IMG/VR virus record: IMGVR_UViG_3300031885_000044
Coordinates: 1 to 41,103 of that record
Source: a virus
Strand: one strand, 5' to 3'
Length of the DNA: 41,103 bases
The translations under genes and the position numbers were made by a program. A model generated the notes under the pieces. It did no database searches and was not told the DNA's origin. It was given only the letters and a program-made list of their open reading frames with translations. This document shows positions 1 to 8,836 of the stretch, one piece after another; position 1 is the stretch's first letter, and every line of letters begins with the position of its first letter.

Positions 1-127
1 AACAAAAAGAAAAGCATTTATTAATTAACACTGTAAAATTATGTTTACTTACAAAACAGACGCCCAACTAGAGGCGATGAGTGCGGCCGAAAGAGATACT
101 TACGCCACCGACAAAAGAGAGCACGAG
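1..127. repeat. Terminal overlap of the circular contig, copy 1
   Basis: Bases 1-127 are identical to 40977-41103. An exact overlap of 127 bases is what an assembler using k-mers of 127 leaves at the ends of a circular contig, so the true genome is about 40976 bp and the capsid gene is continuous across the join. A genuine short terminal repeat of the virion cannot be excluded, but it would not be expected to begin inside the protease gene and end inside the capsid gene. Confidence 0.9.
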
Positions 128-1363
128 GCTGGTTTGCTTACAAAAGCAATCGCAAAGGCTAATGAGACTCTTAAGACTGAACTCACTGAAGCTCAGAAAA
201 AAGAAATTAATTTGCAAGTCGAAGCCATGAAAACTGGTTTAGGTATTACCAAAGAGCAGTTTGAAGAGTTTAAGGAAGATTTGAGAATTATCAAAGAAAA
301 TCCAAACGCTATCGGTAAAAATGGCTTTGACATAATGGCAGCTATCGAGGAAGGTTTAAAAACTTTACTCCCTACTATCAAACAAAAATCAAACGAATCA
401 GGCAAAAATGGATTTGAGATTGAGCTTACTGTTAAATCGCCTATCAACATGGCCACTGGTGCCGTGACGGCTTCAAGCCCTGTCCCTGTTTCTTTTGTAG
501 CTCAAGATATCAACGCTTACGCCGAAGATATCAGAGCGCAAGAATACATATTGCAATTCCTTTCAAGTGGCAGCACTGGCAAGGCGACAATTCAATATGT
601 TGACAAATCTCCAACAGAGGGAACTATGGCAATTACTGCTGAGGGTGCTTTAAAGCCTTTAATTTCAATCTCTTATGTTATTCGTTATTCTCAGGCTCGC
701 AAAATGGCTGGTAGAACAAAGATTTCAGAGGAGGCTTTGGATGATTTACCATTCATTATGTCAGCTATTCGCAATGAATTAGCATATCAGCATGCAATTG
801 GTATTCAGGGCGATATCTTTACTATTGTTTCAGCTTTTGCCCCTGCTTTTGTGGCTGGTGATTTAGCTGCAACAACTACCAACCCGTCAAACTACGATGC
901 GATTAGAGCTGCTATTTATGCGGTAAAAATTGCCTCTAAAGGTAGATTTGTGCCTAACGCTGTCTTAGTTGCTTCAAGTGATGTCTATTCGATGGGGGCA
1001 ACAAAAGATACAACTAATCAATATGTTTTTCCTCCATTTGTAATGCCTGATGGTTCTACAATTTCAGGCGTTCGCATCGTTGAGGTTGCCGATGGTGTTT
1101 CTGTTCCTGCTGGCACGTTTATCGTTGGCGACTGGAAAAAACTCCACTTTGAAAATTACAAAACTTTCACCGTGAGAATCGGTCAGGGCATTCAGGGAAG
1201 CGCTACAGCTGCTAACATTATCTCGGATTTTGAAAGCAATATGTACACTCTCATCGGTGAATCTCGTTACCATCTTTGGATTTACGAAAACGAAAAAACA
1301 GCTTTCATTAAAACTACCTTTGCGGCTGTTAAGACTGCAATTGAAGTTGTGCCAGCACCTTAA
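41..1363 (+). CDS. Major capsid protein, HK97 family
   Basis: Builds the icosahedral head shell. The 440 residues match an HK97-type capsid precursor: residues 1-110 are charged, helical and coiled-coil-like (the delta or scaffold domain normally removed by the prohead protease), followed from about residue 140 by the shell domain. The gene directly follows the prohead protease gene (the last gene before the circular join) and precedes the head-tail adaptors, the standard order portal-protease-capsid. ATG 41 follows an A/T-rich spacer without Shine-Dalgarno sequence. A strong hairpin closes the gene (1371-1408), suggesting transcript processing or partial termination after this most-needed product. 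The assignment rests on context, length and domain layout; the cleavage site cannot be read off. Confidence 0.88.
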   Translation: MFTYKTDAQLEAMSAAERDTYATDKREHEAGLLTKAIAKANETLKTELTEAQKKEINLQVEAMKTGLGITKEQFEEFKEDLRIIKENPNAIGKNGFDIMAAIEEGLKTLLPTIKQKSNESGKNGFEIELTVKSPINMATGAVTASSPVPVSFVAQDINAYAEDIRAQEYILQFLSSGSTGKATIQYVDKSPTEGTMAITAEGALKPLISISYVIRYSQARKMAGRTKISEEALDDLPFIMSAIRNELAYQHAIGIQGDIFTIVSAFAPAFVAGDLAATTTNPSNYDAIRAAIYAVKIASKGRFVPNAVLVASSDVYSMGATKDTTNQYVFPPFVMPDGSTISGVRIVEVADGVSVPAGTFIVGDWKKLHFENYKTFTVRIGQGIQGSATAANIISDFESNMYTLIGESRYHLWIYENEKTAFIKTTFAAVKTAIEVVPAP

Positions 1364-1370
1364 TTTTTAA

Positions 1371-1408
1371 TAAACAACCTCCCATCCATTAAGATGGGAG
1401 GTTGTTTA
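1371..1408 (+). terminator. Perfect 16-bp hairpin after the capsid gene
   Basis: Arms 1371-1386 and 1393-1408 are exactly complementary over 16 bp around a 6-base loop (cattaa). No proper U-tract follows, so it may be a partial terminator or a 3'-end stabiliser that raises capsid mRNA relative to downstream genes. The next start codon (1429) lies 20 bases beyond the stem. Confidence 0.75.
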
Positions 1409-1428
1409 ATAATCTAAAAAATAATAAC

Positions 1429-1704
1429 ATGTTAGAAAAAGCAACAAAATCAGATATTGTAAAAAGTCAGTTTGACTACAAAGGCAATAGCCATTTCGAT
1501 TTAGTCGAAGTTGAAATTACCAAAGATGGTAGCCATTACAAAAAAGGTGATAAAGATAAGGTTCACCCATCTTTGGCCGCTATCTTAAAGGCAAAGGGTT
1601 TAATTGGCGACTATGAAAAGAATGTTGTAAAACGTGATTCAAGTGCTCCAATGCTTACCGATTTAGAAAGCCAAAAAGTTCAAGACGGAGAAAAAAAGCT
1701 GTAA
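1429..1704 (+). CDS. Small head-region protein of unknown function
   Basis: Encodes 91 charged residues, mostly lysine, aspartate and serine, with a central stretch DLVEVEITKDGSHYKKGDKD that looks like a short beta-rich domain followed by a helix (HPSLAAILKAKGLI). ATG 1429 was chosen over an upstream TTG (1402) because the TTG lies inside the terminator stem. Small proteins in this slot, between capsid and adaptor, are often head decoration or completion proteins, but no motif proves it. It runs co-directionally with the adaptor gene 12 bases downstream. Confidence 0.6.
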   Translation: MLEKATKSDIVKSQFDYKGNSHFDLVEVEITKDGSHYKKGDKDKVHPSLAAILKAKGLIGDYEKNVVKRDSSAPMLTDLESQKVQDGEKKL

Positions 1705-1716
1705 ATAAAGTAGGCC

Positions 1717-2268
1717 ATGAATATTATAGACGAAACATATTTTGAAGTTGATGGATTGATTGGCATAGAGTATGCCAATGGAGAAGAGACTCTTTTAAAA
1801 TTGGAAACTGCAATTGCAAAATATGTTCCTATTTTTATGAAACAACTTTTAGGATACGAATTAGCTAGAAATGTAATGGCTTACGATAATGAAATACTGC
1901 CAATTGCGCCTAATGCTTTATTTGATGCTATTCTGGATGGTATTGAGTTTACTAACCAATGCGGAGTATTATGTGAATACGAAGGTGTAAGAAAAGCAGT
2001 TGCAAATTATGTTTTCTATTACTATAAAGTTGAAACCGTTACATCGAGTGGAGATTTTGGCGAAAAGCAATTAAAGACAGACAATTCAGTAAATGCGAGT
2101 TCTGAGCCTAGAATGCGTGAGGCGTGGAATCAAATGCTAGATAGTAATAGGATTCTTTATTCTTATATGCAAACTAAGTTTTCAGATTATCCAACATTCG
2201 AGGCTCATTCAAGAACTGATCAGTTTATCAAATTATTGACACCTAAATTAAATAGATATGGCTTTTAA
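1717..2268 (+). CDS. Head-tail connector/adaptor protein (DUF6712-like)
   Basis: The 183-residue mainly helical protein sits two genes after the capsid gene, where HK97-like phages carry the adaptor ring that docks on the portal. The N-terminal segment (FEVDGLIGIEYANGEETLLK, then AIAKYVPIFMKQLLGYEL) resembles Bacteroidetes phage proteins annotated DUF6712. The 3' end overlaps the next gene by 11 bases, implying translational coupling. The role follows from position and family resemblance; no catalytic motif is expected. Confidence 0.65.
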   Translation: MNIIDETYFEVDGLIGIEYANGEETLLKLETAIAKYVPIFMKQLLGYELARNVMAYDNEILPIAPNALFDAILDGIEFTNQCGVLCEYEGVRKAVANYVFYYYKVETVTSSGDFGEKQLKTDNSVNASSEPRMREAWNQMLDSNRILYSYMQTKFSDYPTFEAHSRTDQFIKLLTPKLNRYGF

Positions 2269-2755
2269 GGCGGTTTCTGTGGTTAGTGTTATTGCCAGTG
2301 TGGTAGAAGATGTAAGGAAAAAGTTTCCAGAAGTTTACTATTCACATAGCCGTATTAATGAACTTGGAACAGTCGTTAAGTCTATGATGTCTGTAAATAA
2401 AAAGGTGTTTCCTTTGATTTATTTGGTTGAAGATATTGAAATGTCGACTGGTAGCGAAGATAGTACAACATCGGTATCATTGACTATTTATTTTGCAACA
2501 ACTACTAAGTTAAAGATTCGTTCTGAAGAACGCACTAAAGAGGTTATTGAGCCTATTTTGGTTCCTATATACGAAGAGTTTATTAATGCTTTGTGTAGAA
2601 ATAGGAGTATAAGGAATGAGTATAAAATGCTATGGCCTTCACATAAGGCGGTAAATATACCTTTTGCTGAAGGTGACGCCTTATTTATCGATAAGAGTCT
2701 GGACGCAATAAAGGTATCAGATTTAAAACTTAAATTTATTAATTCACAATGTTAA
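2258..2755 (+). CDS. Probable head closure or tail terminator protein
   Basis: Encodes 165 residues with mixed alpha/beta pattern and no recognisable catalytic motif. Start ATG 2258 lies inside the end of the adaptor gene. Between adaptor and tube protein, phages normally encode head-completion and tail-terminator proteins; this is the only gene in that slot, so it probably combines or performs one of these roles. The alternating hydrophobic strands (VSLTIYFATTTKLK) fit a tail-terminator-like sandwich, but this is inference from position. Confidence 0.5.
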   Translation: MAFKAVSVVSVIASVVEDVRKKFPEVYYSHSRINELGTVVKSMMSVNKKVFPLIYLVEDIEMSTGSEDSTTSVSLTIYFATTTKLKIRSEERTKEVIEPILVPIYEEFINALCRNRSIRNEYKMLWPSHKAVNIPFAEGDALFIDKSLDAIKVSDLKLKFINSQC

Positions 2756-2767
2756 AAACTGCCAATT

Positions 2768-3670
2768 ATGAGCTGTGATACTAATCAAAAAAACCCTACA
2801 ACATTGGCTAATTGCCAATTGGGGCTACTTAGCCAATTTGCGCTAATTAGAAAATCAAAATTCTTTACAACATTCACTTTAGCAATGGTTAAGGCTAATT
2901 GGGATGCGCTGGTGTATTCTGGTGATATGTTTATTTTGCCTACTCTTTTATCTGTTGAGTCAGCAGATGAAGAAACGGTTTACCAAAAAACAGATCTTAA
3001 AGAGGTATTTGTGCGAGGTGGACAAATGTCAATTAAAGGAGCTATTGATGGCTCATTGGATTTACACACTAAATTGCGTTCACTTAGTTCTTCGGGTGAA
3101 TGGGCTGTAATTCTTCTTTTTGAAGATGAAAATGTGGCTATTGGCTACAATCCTTTAGGCACAGAAGAGTTTAGAGGTCTTGATGTTGATACTATTCAAT
3201 TTGAAAAGTACAAGCGTGGAACTGGCTCTGAAATCGGGCAAACACCTTTTAGAATTGCGTTTAAAGATGCAACTCAATTCAACGACAATCCAGGCGTTGT
3301 GATGCCAGACAATGCAATCGCCCCTTGGTCGGTTAATTCTTTGGAATCTTTACGCACAATCGAACTTGGAATAGTTTCTGCTACTGCAACTAAAATCACA
3401 TTCCGAGCGTTCGATTCAAACTTAGGCGTTAAGTCTGGTGTTAAGATTCCTTTGTTGGGTTTAGTTGCTGGCGACTTTATCCTTGCAAAAACAGATTTGA
3501 GTTTGCAAACAATCACTACATTAACTGCAACCACTGCAATTGATGGAACGCCTCAATATGAAGCTGCTGGGACTGGATTAGTGACGGGAACATTGACATT
3601 CAAAACGCCTACACTAATGACTACTAAAGGTTATTCGATTAAAGCTCCTGTAGCCGTTACTATCGCATAA
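2768..3670 (+). CDS. Major tail (tube) protein, probable
   Basis: The 300-residue beta-rich protein precedes the tail assembly genes and is closed by a strong terminator, as usual for the abundant tube subunit. Residues 1-190 look like the tube domain. The C-terminal 100 residues, from about EL at the SLESLRTIELGIV segment, are rich in Thr, Ala and Gly and resemble an added Ig-like or decoration domain. No sheath gene follows, so a non-contractile tail is expected. Assignment is from position, size and composition. Confidence 0.65.
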   Translation: MSCDTNQKNPTTLANCQLGLLSQFALIRKSKFFTTFTLAMVKANWDALVYSGDMFILPTLLSVESADEETVYQKTDLKEVFVRGGQMSIKGAIDGSLDLHTKLRSLSSSGEWAVILLFEDENVAIGYNPLGTEEFRGLDVDTIQFEKYKRGTGSEIGQTPFRIAFKDATQFNDNPGVVMPDNAIAPWSVNSLESLRTIELGIVSATATKITFRAFDSNLGVKSGVKIPLLGLVAGDFILAKTDLSLQTITTLTATTAIDGTPQYEAAGTGLVTGTLTFKTPTLMTTKGYSIKAPVAVTIA

Positions 3671-3690
3671 TTTATATTTCGTATAAATAA

Positions 3691-3720
3691 GAAAAGGGGG
3701 CTTGATTGTCCCCTTTTTTG
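3691..3720 (+). terminator. Rho-independent terminator after the tube protein gene
   Basis: aaaagggg (3692-3699) pairs with cccctttt (3710-3717) around a 10-base loop and runs into six T residues (3714-3719). It separates the abundant tube message from the tail assembly genes. Confidence 0.85.
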
Positions 3721-3752
3721 TGTAAATTTACATACATTAAAAAACAAACACT

Positions 3753-4094
3753 ATGTGGCCATTTAAAGCAAAACAAAAAGAGTCAGCCGATTATCATACA
3801 AAACATTGGCATGACATGTTAAATAGACTCATTTATCTAAAAATGAGCAAAGAAACGTTTGGGCAACTAGATGTTTCGAACGAAGATTATCTCTACTGTT
3901 ACGCAATTGCCATAGTTCACAATAAAGAACTTGCAAACGATGTCGAGAAACTAACAGCGTTTTTGCAGTCGTGCCAAAAGTTTACCTATAAAAACGGTAA
4001 GATTTTGCAGTATAATGCGATTGATTTAATAAAGGCGTTGAAAGCTTTGAATAATGGAAGTGTTAAATTTAAAACTAGGGTTAAAAAATTGTAA
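3753..4094 (+). CDS. Small tail-region protein, possible assembly chaperone
   Basis: Encodes 113 residues, soluble and helical with a basic C-terminus (KFKTRVKKL). It lies between tube protein and tape measure, where siphoviruses encode tail assembly chaperones that coat the tape measure. A programmed frameshift, typical of the GpG/GpGT pair, is not evident here. The next gene follows after two bases. Function is inferred from position only. Confidence 0.5.
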   Translation: MWPFKAKQKESADYHTKHWHDMLNRLIYLKMSKETFGQLDVSNEDYLYCYAIAIVHNKELANDVEKLTAFLQSCQKFTYKNGKILQYNAIDLIKALKALNNGSVKFKTRVKKL

Positions 4095-4096
4095 CT

Positions 4097-4360
4097 ATGA
4101 ATAAAAGGCAAACATTGTCGAAGCGATGTCAAGAGTTGGAGAAAGAGAATTTTAAACTAAAGAGAGTTATTTTAGCAATAAAAACAGCTAGTGTAGCCAT
4201 TAGTGTTGCCGAACAATTTAGTAAGGCAATGGGTTATATTCAGAACGCAATGGTAGCATCTCAACCTAAGCCAACCATTGAGGATGCAAAAAATGCCGCA
4301 GAACATCAATTAAATCAAATAGGATATGAGGTTGTTATAGAAAACATACAGAGAGCTTAA
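4097..4360 (+). CDS. Small helical protein of unknown function
   Basis: Encodes 87 residues: a basic coiled-coil N-terminus (residues 1-25, LSKRCQELEKENFKLKRV), a moderately hydrophobic helix (AIKTASVAISVAEQFSKAM) and an acidic tail. It is packed two bases after the previous gene in the tail assembly slot. No family is recognised. Confidence 0.5.
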   Translation: MNKRQTLSKRCQELEKENFKLKRVILAIKTASVAISVAEQFSKAMGYIQNAMVASQPKPTIEDAKNAAEHQLNQIGYEVVIENIQRA

Positions 4361-4388
4361 TTTTAAAGAGGTTGCAATAGCTGTTTCG

Positions 4389-4454
4389 GTGCCATTTGTG
4401 TTTTGGTCAATAGTTTTATTGCTCATACTTGTTTTAGACAATTATAAGAAATGA
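4389..4454 (+). CDS. Possible tiny membrane peptide
   Basis: A reading frame open from about 4344 encodes a single hydrophobic segment ending VPFVFWSIVLLLILVLDNYKK. The only plausible in-frame start is GTG 4389, giving 21 residues. Its TGA overlaps ATG 4451 of a 14-residue ORF (4451-4495, MKKVSLFIGVAISA) in an ATGA arrangement, which hints that one or both are translated. The transmembrane composition is clear; reality as a gene is doubtful. Confidence 0.2.
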   Translation: MPFVFWSIVLLLILVLDNYKK

Positions 4455-4505
4455 AAAAAGTCTCCCTATTCATAGGTGTTGCAATCAGCGCATAATGGAC
4501 ATTTT

Positions 4506-4536
4506 AAACCACCGTATTTATTACGGTGGTTTTTTG
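4506..4536 (+). terminator. Rho-independent terminator upstream of 4550 gene
   Basis: Arms 4506-4516 (aaaccaccgta) and 4522-4532 are perfectly complementary over 11 bp with a 5-base loop and end in a T-run (4530-4535). It isolates the following promoter from upstream transcription. Confidence 0.88.
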
Positions 4537-4544
4537 TATATTTG
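4537..4544 (+). promoter_or_regulatory. Bacteroidetes-type promoter -7 box, nearly leaderless
   Basis: tatatttg matches TAnnTTTG exactly and lies directly behind the terminator. Only five bases separate it from ATG 4550, so transcription should start at or next to the start codon. No clear -33 TTTG is visible; the -33 region would fall inside the terminator stem. Confidence 0.6.
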
Positions 4545-4549
4545 CAATT

Positions 4550-4993
4550 ATGGACTTTCAAGAATACTCGATAAAATTTGATTTATTCGTCAAATCTTTG
4601 GAAAAGGATATTGATAATATCTTTGTCGATATGTTGCCAGACTTTGTGGAGGCAAACAAGAGGGCTTTAATGAAGGGGCAAAAATCGGATGGTTCGTACA
4701 TGTCCATTCTTCGTAATCCGTTTTATGTAGATTATAAGGAGCGCAAAGGTTCATTTGCTGCAACACTTTCACCGCCACGGTCTGATGTTAAAGATACTGG
4801 ATCATTTCAAAATAAAATGCTGGCAAAATCTTCGCCTAATTTAATTACAATTTTATCAACCGATTCAAAGATGAGTAAATTGGTAGAGAAAAATGGTATT
4901 AATATTTTCGGAGTCCAACAAATAGAATACCCACAATTAAGCGCTATATTTGCGTTACGATTTAAAAAAGTAATAGATGTTAAAATACTATAA
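4550..4993 (+). CDS. Tail-region protein of unknown function
   Basis: Encodes 147 residues with a helical N-terminal half and motif-like segment RKGSFAATLSPPRSDVKDTGSFQNKM reminiscent of minor tail or head-tail proteins of the HK97 gp10 type. ATG 4550 was preferred to GTG 4526 because the GTG lies in the terminator stem. The -7 box ends five bases before the ATG, predicting a leaderless message. It overlaps the next gene by 17 bases. Confidence 0.6.
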   Translation: MDFQEYSIKFDLFVKSLEKDIDNIFVDMLPDFVEANKRALMKGQKSDGSYMSILRNPFYVDYKERKGSFAATLSPPRSDVKDTGSFQNKMLAKSSPNLITILSTDSKMSKLVEKNGINIFGVQQIEYPQLSAIFALRFKKVIDVKIL

Positions 4994-5576
4994 TTCAATA
5001 GATAATTGCCTAATGTGGCGCTTTGCATTAGTAGCAGAAAGGAATGATTTAAACTGGTTACTCAGAGACGAAGAAGAATCAAATAAAATAGATTTAGAAC
5101 CTATTTACCAAAAAATAGTTGGCGAATACGCTAAGATTACCAGCAACGAAAACCAAAATAATATAATTTTAAGCACAAAAAAGCAGATCCTTAGCTTATT
5201 AATCAAACATGATATTGTTAAGCTGGCTTGTTTTGCTCTTAAAAATGACCCTTGTAATCCAGGGGCTATAGATATTTTACGCAAAGAAGGATATGCAATT
5301 GATGCAGATAGGTGCGAAATAGAGCAAGTGTACGAGATATTGCACAAGGCCACAAACTTAATCACTAAGTGGAAAATTAAAGAGGCTGAATTAGGCGCGT
5401 TGATAAAAACAGACGAAGATAAAGCGAATAAGGACATTGATTTTGTAGACTATGTTGCTGATTTATCGGTGCAATTAGGCAGAGAAATCAACTATAAAGA
5501 TATGACAATTAGTCAATGGATAGCGTTTGAGCGTGCGTTAATTAAGAATCAGAAAGAAAAATCTAAGGCCAAATGA
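4977..5576 (+). CDS. Protein preceding the tape measure, unknown function
   Basis: Encodes 199 residues, acidic and helical, soluble. The stop TGA overlaps the ATG of the tape measure gene (ATGA at 5573-5576), so the two are translationally coupled; the gene immediately before the tape measure commonly encodes an assembly chaperone. An alternative start at ATG 5013 would remove 12 residues and most of the overlap with the previous gene. No family recognised. Confidence 0.6.
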   Translation: MLKYYNSIDNCLMWRFALVAERNDLNWLLRDEEESNKIDLEPIYQKIVGEYAKITSNENQNNIILSTKKQILSLLIKHDIVKLACFALKNDPCNPGAIDILRKEGYAIDADRCEIEQVYEILHKATNLITKWKIKEAELGALIKTDEDKANKDIDFVDYVADLSVQLGREINYKDMTISQWIAFERALIKNQKEKSKAK

Positions 5577-8500
5577 GTACTATAAAAAAAAGTGATATAG
5601 TTGAGGATAAGGATATTATTAAGGCTTTTAATGATATCAATGAGGCTATAAAAGCGGTTTCAAAATCTGTCATTGATTCAGCTAACGATTTCGCAAAATT
5701 GCAAGCATCGGTTAGAAGCGTAAAAGGATTTGATGAATTATACAAGGCTCAGAAAAAATATAACGACCTACAAAATGATACCATTAAATCACAAAAACTA
5801 CTTGCTGATTTAGATGCTAAAAAACAAAAATTAAATGAAGCTACAGCAAAAGCCGTAATAGCTGACAATAATAGAATAATTAAATCAGAGGAGGCAAAAG
5901 CGGCCGCGATTGCCAAATCATTAAGTGATGAGTCTAAACTTAGAGAATCAAATGCAAAGGCTTTAAAGGCAGAAAGACAGGCGTCCGAACAGTTGTTAAT
6001 CGCAGATAGAAACCTATTAAAAGAAACTGAAAGACTGGCTAAACAGGCAGAAAAAGCCGCTAAGGATTTAGCAAAAGAAACCAGTTTATATGCTCAAAAA
6101 TCAAAGGCTCTTAATGAGCAAAGAGCAGCCGCAAAAGAATTAGGGTTGCAATATGGTGTCAATTCAAAGCAATTTCAGAACGCTGCAAAAGAAGTAAATA
6201 AACTTGATGCTGAATTAAAGAATCTCGATGCTTCACTTGGCCAACACCAAAGAAATGTAGGGCACTATGAGAAAGTGTGGAATCTGGCAATAGCAGGATG
6301 GGCTGCTGGTGGCGCTGCACTGGCAACGGCTGCAACATATTTAATAAATCTTAATAGCAACTTCGAAAAGGCATCATCATCCTTAAGGGCAATAACAGGG
6401 GCTAGCTTGCAAGACATGCAATTTTATGAGGCCGCCGCAAAATCAATGGGTTCATCGATGGGTGTGGCTGGTGACGAAATGCTAAAATCATTTGAGCGTG
6501 TCGGGTCTATTCGCCCTGAGTTGCTAAAGATGAAGGAGGCGCTGGTGGAGGTTACAGAAAGCGCTATTATACTTTCTCAAGCGTCGGGTGGTATGCTAGA
6601 TTTAGCTGGGGCTACTGAGTCGCTGGGGGCTGGTATGAATCAGTTTAATTTAACCGCCAAAGATAGTTCTCGAATTATAAACACTTTGGCGGCTGGTTCA
6701 CAGGCTGGTAGCGCTGAGGTATCAAGTCTTGCTGAATCGTTTAAGACTGTTGGTGCTGTTGCAGATAATGCAAATATGAGCCTTGAGGATACCGTGGCCG
6801 CATTGGAGGTATTAGGTGAAAAATCTTTATACGGTTCTGAGGCTGGCACCAAATTAAGAGGTACAATTTTGAAGTTGCAAGAGGCTGGAAAAGGATTTAC
6901 AAGTGGCAAATTCAACCTTAAGGATGCATTAACAGAAACTAAGGCGCAATTTGACGCAATAGCAAACCCCATCGACAGGGCAACATATTTACAAAAGATG
7001 TTTGGCATAGAAAATCAAACAGCTGGTATAATTATGTTGAATAATATAGAAAAATACACGCAATTTCAAACTGCTGTTACAGGTACCAACGTTGCTTTTG
7101 AACAGCAAAAAATACAAATGGATAATCTTTCAGGTTCGGCTACCAGATTTGGCGTAGCTTGGGATAATCTTTGGAATAGACCATTTGTCACAAAATCTAT
7201 AAAGTGGGCTGTAGATTTTGGAACTGCTATCATAGAAATGACAGATTTTGCAAAAGCAAGCAATGATGACCTTGTCGCAACAATGACACATTTAGAAAAA
7301 CAAGGATTAACAACATCGAAAACTATTGAAGTGTTACAAGCTAAACTCAAAACTCTAGAAAAAGAGAGAGGTATGAGTAAAGGCGATACTTTGTTTGATG
7401 TCTACGCAAATAAAATTGAACAGCTCAAAAAAGGCATGCAAGACCAGTCTGATGCCTTGGTTATTAATTCAGAGCGTCAAGAATTAGCAAAGAAAACTGT
7501 TTTAGAGTTGAGTGTGGCCTCTGCTGAATTATCAAATAAACTTAAAGAGCAAAACAAAGAATACGGTTTACAAATCGTTGGACTTGGTGGACTTGAAAAA
7601 GTAAGTCAGGGAGAAATTGCATTAACTAAACTTAAAATAAGAGCAATTGACGAAGAGGTTGCAGCACGCAAAAAAGCAGCTGAAGAACCTTCAGGAAAAT
7701 TAGGATTAAGCGAGGCGCAACTAAAAGCAAATGAAGAGGCTGCCAAAAAAACAGAAGCAAGAAGGAAAAAAGAACTTGACGACTTTAAAGATGCTGAAAC
7801 TAAAATTAATAAAGAGAAGGCACGTGCTTTTGGAATAAGCGAAGAGCAATCAATTAAATTTTTCGATAGGCAAATAGGACGAAAGAAAACAACTGTAGAA
7901 ATAGAGGCAGATATTGAAAAAAGAGCCTTGGCCGACATGCTTAAGCTAAAAACTGATAATCAAAAAAAGATAGACGAACAAGATGAAAAAGAAAAAAATC
8001 AGTATGTAGCACTACAAGAAACAAAAAAGAAAGTTGCTCAGGATGCATGGAATACTAGTAAGGATTTAGTTGATACTATGTTTGAAATAGAGCAAAATAA
8101 TTACGACAAAGAGGCAAAAAGAATAGAAGATAAATACGATTTGCAAGAAAATACACTCAAAAAACAACTCGATAACGATAAGCTGACTGTTGAATCTAGA
8201 AATCAAATCGAGGGGCAACTTAAAGCAATTGAGGCAAAAAAAGCAGAAGAACTAAAAGCAATTGAGGCAAAAAAAAGAGAATCTCAAAGAAAGCAATTTA
8301 TAATCAATAAGGCTATTGCGGTGGCAGAAATTGCAATGACTACAGCTCAGGCCGTAATGAAAACATATAGCGAAATGGCGTATCCGTGGGCGGTTCCTCT
8401 AGCTATTGCAGTGGGTGCAATTGGTGCGGTTCAGGCTGGTTTAGTGTTAGCACAACCGATACCAGAATTTGACAAAGGAACCGAAAGCGCACCAAATGGT

Positions 8501-8833
8501 CAATTTATGGTGGGCGAAAAAGGCCCAGAATTTATGGTACATAAAGGTGAGACTCAATTAATTACAGAGCCTACAGTTATGAATAACAAAGCTGGGGCAA
8601 GGGTAGTTAGCACAATTGATACAGCTAAAATACTACAATCGAATCAAAAAGATAAGGTTTGGACATCTTTCGGTAAAGGTCCATCAATCGAAAATTCTAG
8701 GTTAATAGATGCTACCGAGGAAACAAACAGATTGCTTAGGTCTCAAAAACAAGTTAAAATATTTGTTTCTGGCAATGTGTCGAGTTATGCTGAAATAGGA
8801 AACGCAAGAATCAAACAAACTTTCAGAGGCTAA
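5573..8833 (+). CDS. Tail tape measure protein
   Basis: Sets tail length by stretching inside the tube. The 1086 residues have the classic layout: coiled-coil, Lys/Ala/Glu-rich N-terminus (residues about 30-225), a hydrophobic segment (NLAIAGWAAGGAALATAATYLI), a TIGR01760-type core (about 240-520, with GSSMGVAGDEMLKSFERVGS and GSAEVSSLAESFKTVGAVAD), a second long coiled coil (about 720-910), hydrophobic helices (KAIAVAEIAMTTAQAVMKTY, then AVPLAIAVGAIGAVQAGLVL) and the C-terminal GQFMVGEKGPEFMVHKGETQ motif seen in many tape measures. A repeated segment ELKAIEAKK lies near residue 890. By the usual 1.5 angstrom per residue, a tail of about 150 nm is expected. Confidence 0.95.
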   Translation: MSTIKKSDIVEDKDIIKAFNDINEAIKAVSKSVIDSANDFAKLQASVRSVKGFDELYKAQKKYNDLQNDTIKSQKLLADLDAKKQKLNEATAKAVIADNNRIIKSEEAKAAAIAKSLSDESKLRESNAKALKAERQASEQLLIADRNLLKETERLAKQAEKAAKDLAKETSLYAQKSKALNEQRAAAKELGLQYGVNSKQFQNAAKEVNKLDAELKNLDASLGQHQRNVGHYEKVWNLAIAGWAAGGAALATAATYLINLNSNFEKASSSLRAITGASLQDMQFYEAAAKSMGSSMGVAGDEMLKSFERVGSIRPELLKMKEALVEVTESAIILSQASGGMLDLAGATESLGAGMNQFNLTAKDSSRIINTLAAGSQAGSAEVSSLAESFKTVGAVADNANMSLEDTVAALEVLGEKSLYGSEAGTKLRGTILKLQEAGKGFTSGKFNLKDALTETKAQFDAIANPIDRATYLQKMFGIENQTAGIIMLNNIEKYTQFQTAVTGTNVAFEQQKIQMDNLSGSATRFGVAWDNLWNRPFVTKSIKWAVDFGTAIIEMTDFAKASNDDLVATMTHLEKQGLTTSKTIEVLQAKLKTLEKERGMSKGDTLFDVYANKIEQLKKGMQDQSDALVINSERQELAKKTVLELSVASAELSNKLKEQNKEYGLQIVGLGGLEKVSQGEIALTKLKIRAIDEEVAARKKAAEEPSGKLGLSEAQLKANEEAAKKTEARRKKELDDFKDAETKINKEKARAFGISEEQSIKFFDRQIGRKKTTVEIEADIEKRALADMLKLKTDNQKKIDEQDEKEKNQYVALQETKKKVAQDAWNTSKDLVDTMFEIEQNNYDKEAKRIEDKYDLQENTLKKQLDNDKLTVESRNQIEGQLKAIEAKKAEELKAIEAKKRESQRKQFIINKAIAVAEIAMTTAQAVMKTYSEMAYPWAVPLAIAVGAIGAVQAGLVLAQPIPEFDKGTESAPNGQFMVGEKGPEFMVHKGETQLITEPTVMNNKAGARVVSTIDTAKILQSNQKDKVWTSFGKGPSIENSRLIDATEETNRLLRSQKQVKIFVSGNVSSYAEIGNARIKQTFRG

Positions 8834-8836
8834 AAT

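Noticed and set aside
1-127. Genuine direct terminal repeat of the virion DNA
   Set aside because: A length of exactly 127, beginning and ending within genes, fits an assembler k-mer overlap better than a packaging repeat.
4482-4500. gcgcataatggac resembling an attC R'' core with its GGAC box
   Set aside because: The core lacks the AAC (it reads ataat), no R' or long complementary arm follows, and it lies in the tail operon; the nearby hairpin is an ordinary terminator.
6640-7008. Long minus-strand ORFs opposite the tape measure and other tail genes
   Set aside because: They are antisense shadows of well-supported genes, with no promoter, start context or recognisable protein features.
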